From Neodontobutis hainanensis (lineage: Eukaryota > Chordata > Actinopteri > Gobiiformes > Odontobutidae), in contig JALDNG010000848.1 in NCBI GenBank assembly GCA_024349245.1, positions 1-64,000 of the forward strand: a stretch of 64,000 nt of DNA. Direction: 5' to 3'. Position 1 is the first letter of the stretch. Every line of letters starts with the position of its first letter. The notes below the pieces were generated by a model. That model was not told the DNA's origin. It saw only the letters and a list, made by a program, of their open reading frames with translations, and did not search any database. Position numbers and translations under genes: made by a program. This document shows positions 54,801-64,000 of the stretch, piece after piece.

Positions 54801-57800
54801 TATTTTTGTTCGTGGTATTTTAATTTGTTTTTTATCTTATAAAATCGATATAAATTTCATTTTAATATTAAATAGTTTAAAAGTGTACCATTAAAAAATT
54901 ATTTTATCTAATTTTTTCGCGTAGATAACGAATGGTATAAATGTCCTTCGTATAGAAAATAATTTTAATTTTATATTTTTAAATGGATATTATCTTCATT
55001 AAAATTCCAATAAAAAGAGCTTAAATAAAATATAAATATTTTATAGTGTTCATCGTTAAATATTAATTTAATTAAAAATACAATTACAAATTTATAAAAG
55101 TAAATTTTGAAATAGATTTTCTATTATATTGAAGTTTTTTTAATTTTATTTTTATTGAACACAGCATAAGATTCTTAACCGTTTTAGTTTACGTGTTTTC
55201 AAAAAAAATAAATTTTAATAGTAAAATAATCATTAAGTTATTATTTTGAATTGGGTAAATAAAATCTGAATATACTTTTTTACACTTTTTGATATTTTTA
55301 TTTAATAAAATGTTATGATGTCATAAGATTGAAATGTAAAATATAAATAATACACGTTCAATCAATTATTTTGATTAACTTATTTTTTATGATTACAATT
55401 TAATTTATAACAATAAACCTATTAAATAATAGTTTTTATAAGAATTTATATGAAAAAAATTTTTAACTAAAGAAATTCCATGATTTAAAATTTTCATAAC
55501 AGAAATTAAATTAGTTTTTTGAATTTTTTCAAATTGTTATTTTAATAAAATAACTGGAGAGAAATTTTATTTAATCATAAATAAAATCTTAATATAATTT
55601 TTATAAAAGTCTCATAAATAGAATTTCAGGTAAAGATAATTTTTTAATTTTTTTAAGGTCATGCCAGATGAGAAGAGCACATAAAATTGATTCGGCAAAA
55701 AAAGATTCACTTTTGAATTGACATTAAATTGATTAAAAGTCCGATCAAAATATAATTTTCTGAGTTTGTATATGTATTAAGAGACAAAATTTTCATGCTT
55801 CTGAACAGTAATTGGTTAAGATAGTTTTCATTCATTATCAACATTCATATGAATTGTAGATATCTATAACATGGCCTATAGCTGCCTGAAGTATTAAAGG
55901 TGAAAAAATCATATTGTCATTTATATTTATAAAATGAGTAGATTTTGAGGAAAAGCCATTGACTGAAAAAATTTTGGTTAACCTATAAATACATTTTAAT
56001 AATACGTTGATTTATATATTTTAAATTTTTTTTTAAATGAGACAAGGTTTGATGACTCAGATATTAAAAAAATTCTACTTATTATCACTGCTTTATAACA
56101 AAGTGATTAAATATTAAATCGAATTCTCATAAAAATCATATTTAAATAATTTCAAATAATAAAATTATTTCTTACACAAAAACACTGAATTGAATTAAAA
56201 ATGTTGATCTCTTCAAGAATTTTATCGATTATATTTAAATTATTCAATTTAATTGTGGTTGTCTTCACTTCAACATTTTTAAGATTTCAAAATATGTTCC
56301 AAGACTAATTTAATATATATCGTTTATAAGATTGACTAAATGTGTTTAAACCAACGCTAAAATAACATAATAATCAATCAAAATATTCGAGTTTGGTACA
56401 ATTATATAGTCAATGTAATTTTCATTTTGTTAATTAATTCAATGATCATAAAAAAGAGGATCTCTTATAACTTATCGAAGGCGTTCAGAAGCATAATAAT
56501 AAATTTCAAAAATTAATACTCGTATCCTAATATGATTGAGAAAAGTAAAATAAATTCTCAGAAAAGCAATAAAATTTTTTTTTCAGACTGTCGTTCGTAG
56601 AAATGTATCTTTCAAACATACTGTCATTTCTAAAAATAAGAAATAAAATGATGTTAATAAAATATTAAAAGAAAAATATTTGAGATAAAAACATCATAAA
56701 TAAGCGATTGCTCGAGTTAACTTTATTCGTAACAACTACAACTCGTACTGGTTACAACAAAAAGTAATATAAAATATATTGCTTTTATTTGGTATTTTAA
56801 TAAAAAAATTCTTTGAATATTTAGAATTTAAATCTTAATATCAAAAATAAATTGTTATTTTTTGATATTTTTATCACCATTAAAGCGTTTTATTATTTTT
56901 AACATAAATGTGAATTAGATCAAAGCCCCGAGAAGATATCATAAATTCTTATTGGCAAGTTCTTTTGTTAAATTAAAAATATATATGAAACGCTATTATT
57001 AATAACTTAGAAGAGTCTCTCTCCAAAATTAGTATAAAAAAGCCATGTTATGAGTGCAAACATTTAATTTTATGTTTTTTAATAATTTTAAGTTTAAATA
57101 AATAACATATATATTATATTAACATTGATTTGATATTTCATAAATTTTGTCAATCCCTACAATATCCTTGAGATGATATTATCGTATTTATCAGTAATAT
57201 GAATTAAAATTATTTTGTTCATATTTCTATTTAAAATTTTTATTTTAGGAATGTCTGATTATTTATACGTAAAACTCAAAATATATTTCATTCGCAAGTT
57301 TTCAAAAATTTATTATAAATTTCAAAACTGTATGATTTTTGTATTTTGTTATTTTTAAATGATATGAATATATAAATTTATTTTTTTAACCTTATAAAAT
57401 TTTTGTCAATTTAATGTTTAATTTGCTTTTTAGTCACGTTGTTTTTTATTAAACAAATATGTTTTTAAATTTTAAAATTTTTCTCCGATATGGCGTTAAA
57501 ATAATCGGTTTTTAACAAAAATCTTCAATTTTCTTTCTGTTAAAAACCTAAATTCTATTTTTCAATCTATAACACTTAAACATTCCAATATGATAATTAA
57601 TTAAATATATTGAGTATAAAAGCTGATTAGAGAATATGCTCATTTTACCGATAAAAATATATTTATCAAAATAAATTTGTCAGTTCCACCGTGAATATGT
57701 TATCTTATGACATAAAAATAATAGATAAGTTACTGATAAAGAATTTAAATATTTTTTTGTATCATGCGAAAATATATGGGCCAACATGATAATAAAATAG

Positions 57801-60800
57801 GCTAATTTAATTCACACAATTTATTTATTTATTTTTCACATACGTTAATTGACAATAATATCTTGACATTTCTTATATGTCTAAGGTTCATTGATGCAAT
57901 TACAACGTTAGATAAGATCTTTTTATTAAAAATAATTGTATTTTCTTTTATTATACATATTCTAATTAATTTTAATTTATATTATACTGAATCATGATTA
58001 CTATTTTTTCATTTATTATCAATTTTTATAATTAATGTAATTAAAGATTTTAACAATTTAAATAAAATGTAACAACATTATAATTCATGATTTATTTTAC
58101 GACACTCTTTTATTCCTTCACATCACTTAAAGAAGTTTTGATAACATATAAAAGTCAGTTCCATTAAAAATTGTCTTGTGTAAGATAATTATCGTAAATA
58201 GACAGTTATACTTTTTGAAATTTTATTTCAGATTATTTTTAAAAAAAAGTCACTTAATTATATTTATTATCAATATTTAATAGTAAACACATTTTAAAGT
58301 AAAATTTTTTATGAAAAATCAACCCCTCGAAAAAACTAGTAGAGATATTTATGAAATAAAAACATAAATTTAACATAATAGATATGAGTAGAATACTCAC
58401 ATAAATAAACTGATTTGATACTACTTAGTTTTTTTACGTTTTATATCATTACATAAGAGATTTAATGTCTGAATTTAACTTAGAAGATTATGGTTAAAGT
58501 CCTTACGAATATTTAATAAGCCTTCTCCAAATTAAAAAAATATTAATTTTCTTTTTTACCTATTTTTCCTTGTTTTATTAAAATCGATAAATTTATTACG
58601 AAAATAAAAAATTCTCAGTGTATAACATTTTCTGATGTGACATAATAAGAATTTCTGCTTCAGATTATAAATGGTGTAAATAAATAATGTCTAAATATTT
58701 TAATCGATTATATTTTAATGAAATGGAATCAATATCAAATTATTTCTTATACTTGATGGATTATACATGATTATTTTTTATATCGTGAAAGTATAGAATA
58801 TTTAAATAATTATTTTAACTCATTTTATGAATTACTGTCATTTTAATTTTGACAAACATTCAAGAATGTTTTAATTTAAGTTCTTTGAGAATTCCCACGA
58901 AGTAGTATATTTTATAATGCTTTAATATCAATTTGACATGATTTTTGATTTTCATGGTCATAATGTTTTAACTGTATAAATTAATTAATGAAGCATGATT
59001 ATTAAATTAAATAAAGATAAACTATATTTTCGAGGTGATCTTAATTTAATTTTAGACAACGAAACAATTATTTTAATAGACCTCAAACTAAAAGAATCCA
59101 TCTTCATTTTAAATAAATATACAACTTGAATTTAATGATTTTTTCAGTAACATTTAATTTTCTGTTTAAAAAGGATATTACATTAAAATACAGGAAAAGG
59201 GTGAGAATAATTTTAAAAAAGGGTAAATCTAACAGCCTAACATTTAAACTCAACTATATTCAAATCATTGTGAAAATTAGATTTTAGTTTTTAAAAGATC
59301 CTCTAAATTAATATTAATAATTGAATATTTAAAAGGGTCATAATAAACGAAAAAACACGTCATAACCATTGTGTAAAAATTCTAAAACACTGAAAGAATA
59401 AAATTCGTTAAAATGATAGAATAAATCAACATCATGTAAAATATTTAAGAATTATATTTCAAATCTAATGATATTATAACTGCAAAATTCTTTTACATGA
59501 AATATCATACGTAAATATAAAGATAAATTTCTTTGGTGTGACTCTTAGTTTCCATAAAAAATTTTTTATTATTTGTTGTTTATGATTTTTTAAAATTGTG
59601 AAAATTTCTTTGTTGATTTATTTATAATATATTTTGTATCGATAATCAACTTTACTCGTTTCAGGAAAGATTCAAATATTTATATTTTACAAAATAAATA
59701 AAAATTAAACGTTTAATATTTGTTTCTTATAAATATACAAACTAAACTTGTAAATTAGTTATGCTTTTTGTAAAACTAAAATTAAAATATTTAATAATAA
59801 ATTTTTAAAATTAAATAAAATTCTTCAAAAATATTTTATTAAAATATAGATGATTGATGTATATTTGAATCTTAAAAAGAAATTTTGACATATATTAGTG
59901 AAAAAAAATCAACACTTAAAATAGTTTGGAAAAGGAATTCAATATTTATTGGATTCACAAAATCGACAATTTATCAGAATTTTAAATAAATAGCATTTCA
60001 ACTGATTTTTATATGTTTTTGGATTAACTTTTCACCTGGTCGTATAAATATAATTCATTGAATATAAAATATTAAATAACTGACAATCAAAAATAATTTT
60101 GGTTCCAATAAATTTTTTTTATAAACTTAAAGTTGATTCGAATGCATGTTTTTTTTTACTTTTTTTGATGATTTAACTACTAATAATCGAATAAGTATAA
60201 ATTCAAATAAATGAGTTTGTCGATCTTTTATAACCCCATCAAACCAATTTAAATAACTATCCTTGAGCAAAACGAAAAAAAGATATACGTTATAATATTT
60301 ATATTAAAAAAAATATACGATCTGTTTATTATCAACAGATTAATTCTACAAATTTCTAAAATATTAAAAAAATCCAATCTTAATAAAATATTTCAGATAT
60401 GTTAAAGTTTTTAAATATATTTATCTAAAATTAATAATTTAGATATTGATTATATTATTCAGTAAAATAAGATTCACAGATATAATCACTTTTTAATAAT
60501 AAACAAATAAAATTTAACAAATTCATATTTTTCGACAGGGAACTATAGCATCGCCTTCAACGAAAAAACTATTTTATGCATATATCTCAGATAATTAAAG
60601 TTAATTTTATTGAGATCATTATTTTGGAGTGATCAAGAAAATTAAAAGTTGTAAGAAATCAGCTAACTTTTTAAACCTCGAGATTAATGACTATATGACC
60701 GATGGAATGCATTAAAATAATACAAAAATAAAACACAACACATCAAGATACATAATATTATAAATTCAAGTATTAAGGTAAATTTTTTTAATTTATTTGA

Positions 60801-63800
60801 AATTACTAAAGCTAAAACACTAAATTATATTTTGAGTTGATGATGGACGATTTTTCAAAATAAATTATGATTGTGAGGTTTCATGATTGTATTTAAAATC
60901 ATAATATATAATTTTTCGTTTATCAACTCATAGAATTAAATTTTTGAACATGATTTTTTCTAATTTCTTATTTTTTTAAATTTATCAACGATTTTAATAT
61001 AAAAATAAATATAAGAGACTATATTTAAGATGCGAATATAACATAACACATCATTTAACATTCCAATAATGTTTTTATGAATTAGGGAAAAAGCTTATTT
61101 GGAAATAATTATATTTTTCTTGATATATATCTCTTTTTGAAAAAAATATTTTTGTGACATTAAGATATGATTTTGATATTAAATCATAATAGTTTATAGA
61201 TTTGCTTTATAAATCATATCAATATGGGAAACCACAAAATTTTTGTTCAATATTTTATTAATTATTCAAATTATAAAAATAAATTAATTTAAATATATAA
61301 TTCTGTGATATATTTAAGATTATGTAAATTTTATATCATTCATATATTTATATTTATTTAAATAAGATTATCATTGAATATATTCAACGTTTCAATTTTC
61401 AATAATTTTAACTTAAATAAATACATCTCTTTATTAAATATATTCTATTTACATTTTAAAATCCTTTTTCAACGTTTTTATATTTTTAGTTCATTTCCAT
61501 GAATGCATAACTATGAGCATAGATAAGTCATAATTTGTAGAGATTTTTTATAAATAAAACTTGTTCATGTTCATAATTTAATGTTTGTCAATATATTAAG
61601 TGTGGCTGTTTTCCAGTCTTATTTTGTCGAACTCTGATATTATCTGGAGTCGATGTGTTATAACACACACATTTAAATTAATCTTTATCTTGCCGAAATA
61701 TTAAAGGTACGATTCTCTACTACTCCTCAATCCACCGCAAAATCATTCTTCTCATTATTTTTGTTGTAACTCTTGAAGATAAAGCAATGTAATCTTTCAA
61801 AAAAAATGTTAATAAATATACGGGACGATATCAATCTACGAAATCCACGAAGTATTTTTTGCATATTTTATCATATACAAAAATAAATATAGTTTAAAAT
61901 TTTTTGTTATAAATCTATATTAAAAGTATCTATGAATTAAAATATGTCTACAGCGTAAATAATAGAAAACTGTTTAAAAAATCATATAAAATCATCAATT
62001 CATGAAAAAAAACTGAATTCTTGATTTTAAATTTTTTCTCATTTTGAAGATAATAATAGATCAGATTGATCCATAGGTATAAATTTATTCAGCATCGAAC
62101 ACTTTTGGTCTATATTCATTATGTCTTGTAAATAGAGAGAATTAAAAATCTACTGGTAAATGATCTTATATATGCTATTTTTATTATGTTATGTTCATGA
62201 ATATTCAAAAAGATAAGGTAATTTACATTTTTAAACGTTTTCGTCAATCTTAAATTCTTTTAAGTCTTTAGATTATAAATAATTTCCCAATCATTTCAAT
62301 ATAACAATAGAGAAAATACAATTATTATGAAGAAAACACTTGCAAAATTGAGATGTAAAAATCTATTATTTCAATGAATTTTGAGTCATTTAATGTAATA
62401 TATACATTTACAATTGATATATTGATTAACTATAAAGTTTATATTGAAATATTTCTGGTTAGCATCAGATTTATTCATGAATATCACATCAAATTATAAA
62501 ATATCTTGACATTCATAAAACAGGATATACTTCTTATATCCTAAACGGTTGTTTCAACATTAACTAAGAAACTATAATTGGATTAATTTTAATATTTATA
62601 TTGAAATATTTAAGCTTTATAATAATGAAAATTAATTTTAGATTGACACAGATCTCATTGGAATCGTAGAAATATAAAAGATTTTGTTGTTTAAAATTTC
62701 TAGTTCTGAGATAATGTTATTCTTATTATTTTAAGAAATTTCAGAAAATTATAGTTTTATTTTTATTCACGATTTTATAATTTATATTTCTTTAAAATAT
62801 ATCAAAATAAATATAGAAATATTTTTTAAATGACTAACATCAAAAATGTTATGTTTAGATTTTTTTATATTTATAGATATTTATTGCTTTATAATTATAT
62901 ATTCAGTTGATATTATATCCATTTAACATAAATAAAATTTTTTTTCAAATGTAAGTTTGTCATCGAATCTATGAAAGATGAGTTTTACGAAATTAAGGGA
63001 TTATGATTTACAAATGAAAATAAATTTTTTCAATTACCATGATATATATTTTCAGTTTATAAATCATTTTGGTACAATAGCTTATATTTATGTAATGAAT
63101 TAAATATTTGACGTATATTACAAATGTTAGATTGTCATTGAGAGATTGTCCAAAACCATATAGACATAGATATTTGTAAAAGATATAGTAAATATATTTG
63201 AAATTAATTTTATGATATTTAAATATCACATATATCTATTGTTTTCTAAACATGTCTTATGTGCAAATCCTAAGCCCACACACATAATATATTGCTAATA
63301 AAGAACGTTAAATACAAAAACGTAATTAATATGTTATATTTAATGAAAATTATTGAAAGAATAATTGAAACAAATTTTTGAGTTTTACAAAAAATTCAAA
63401 ATATGTCTGCACAATCATCATTCTTTAAAATATCAAAATAATTTTTTATATTTTAAATTACATTATTATTGATTTTCTTAATAGTTCTGTTTCTAAAATT
63501 GTAAATTAAAATGTAAGGGTTATTGTAAAATAATCAAATATAATAATTTATTTTAAAATCTATTAACTTTGATATCTAATTGAAACTAATAATAAACTTT
63601 GATTCAATTATTTTTTTATCGTCTAACTTTAAGAAAAATTTTCTCATTATTTCTCTTTTAACTTCAAATATTTTTGTTATAAATCTTAATAATCTTTTAT
63701 TTTTTAATAAATTCAAAAGTTCAAATCTTTAATATCAAAAATTCATACTTTTTAAATACTATAAAAATATATTAAATAAAGCGTTTTAATTGATATGTAT

Positions 63801-64000
63801 TATAATGTCGTATGTCCATATTTTTTTTCGAAATTAAAAAATTTTAAATATTGTAATTATTAGATCTTATCATGCAAGGAAAATCTGTATATTGACTGAT
63901 CAATTTTGCTTTGAATTATTTATTGACAAAAAAAAATAATTCAGATTATTTTCTTAAATTTTATATATCTTCATTTTAAAATATTTATAATAACTTATTT
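51871..64000. other. Long AT-rich stretch without a supportable gene
   Basis: Twelve kilobases of AT-rich DNA with no recognisable coding region, RNA gene or mobile element. A less AT-rich patch at about 61,600-61,800 has a minus-strand frame piece reading YIALSSRVTTKIMRRMIL before stops, which might be a relic. The frame at 63,008-63,229 is tyrosine/isoleucine/lysine-rich and probably chance. Confidence 0.5.

Noticed and set aside
1..64000. CRISPR array, prophage, bacterial operons or defence systems
   Set aside because: There are no regularly spaced short direct repeats, no ribosome-binding-site gene runs and no long bacterial frames; the retroelements and the TATA/ATG modules indicate eukaryotic DNA.

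Overview
The window reads as very AT-rich eukaryotic, probably invertebrate, nuclear DNA (about three quarters A+T by eye). Gene density is very low, there are no operon-like gene runs, and the only recognisable mobile DNA is decayed Ty3/Gypsy-type LTR retroelement sequence. One element has a zinc motif like that of the CsRn1 group, first known from flukes. A flatworm or another AT-rich invertebrate is therefore plausible, but the sequence does not settle this. Most short open frames are chance or shadow frames.

Layout. (1) 1-29,070 is a decaying tandem array read on the minus strand. Each unit has a TATA box followed, 51-53 bases downstream, by the ATG of a 76-codon single-exon frame. Starts are at 5,491, 15,979, 22,479 and 28,939. 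Only the first is intact. The second has a one-base deletion, the third two nonsense codons, and the fourth is very degraded. Units 1 and 2 also carry a decayed Gypsy gag-pol element on the same strand (1-3,340 and about 9,970-13,870). The start-to-start distances are 10,488, 6,500 and 6,460. The 4.0 kb excess is about the length of the Gypsy element, so it probably inserted into a 6.5 kb unit before that unit duplicated. (2) 29,070-41,934 is AT-rich DNA with no supportable gene; a very weak fifth promoter-like site lies near 35.3 kb. (3) 41,935-43,570 (minus) is the best cellular protein-coding block, with two long open frames joined by short frame-shifted stretches. It is either a frame-disrupted gene or a pseudogene. 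A 37-base candidate first exon at 50,065-50,101 would join it in phase. (4) 44,990-48,670 (plus) is a second, unrelated decayed Gypsy element with gag, protease, RT, RNase H and integrase remnants in order. If the split-gene idea is right, it lies antisense inside the intron. (5) 50,850-51,870 has only a weak coding-like signal, and 51,871-64,000 has no supportable gene.

The most unusual structure is the tandem family of short TATA-driven orphan genes. They decay progressively from left to right, and the TATA-to-ATG spacing is nearly invariant. I do not recognise the encoded protein.
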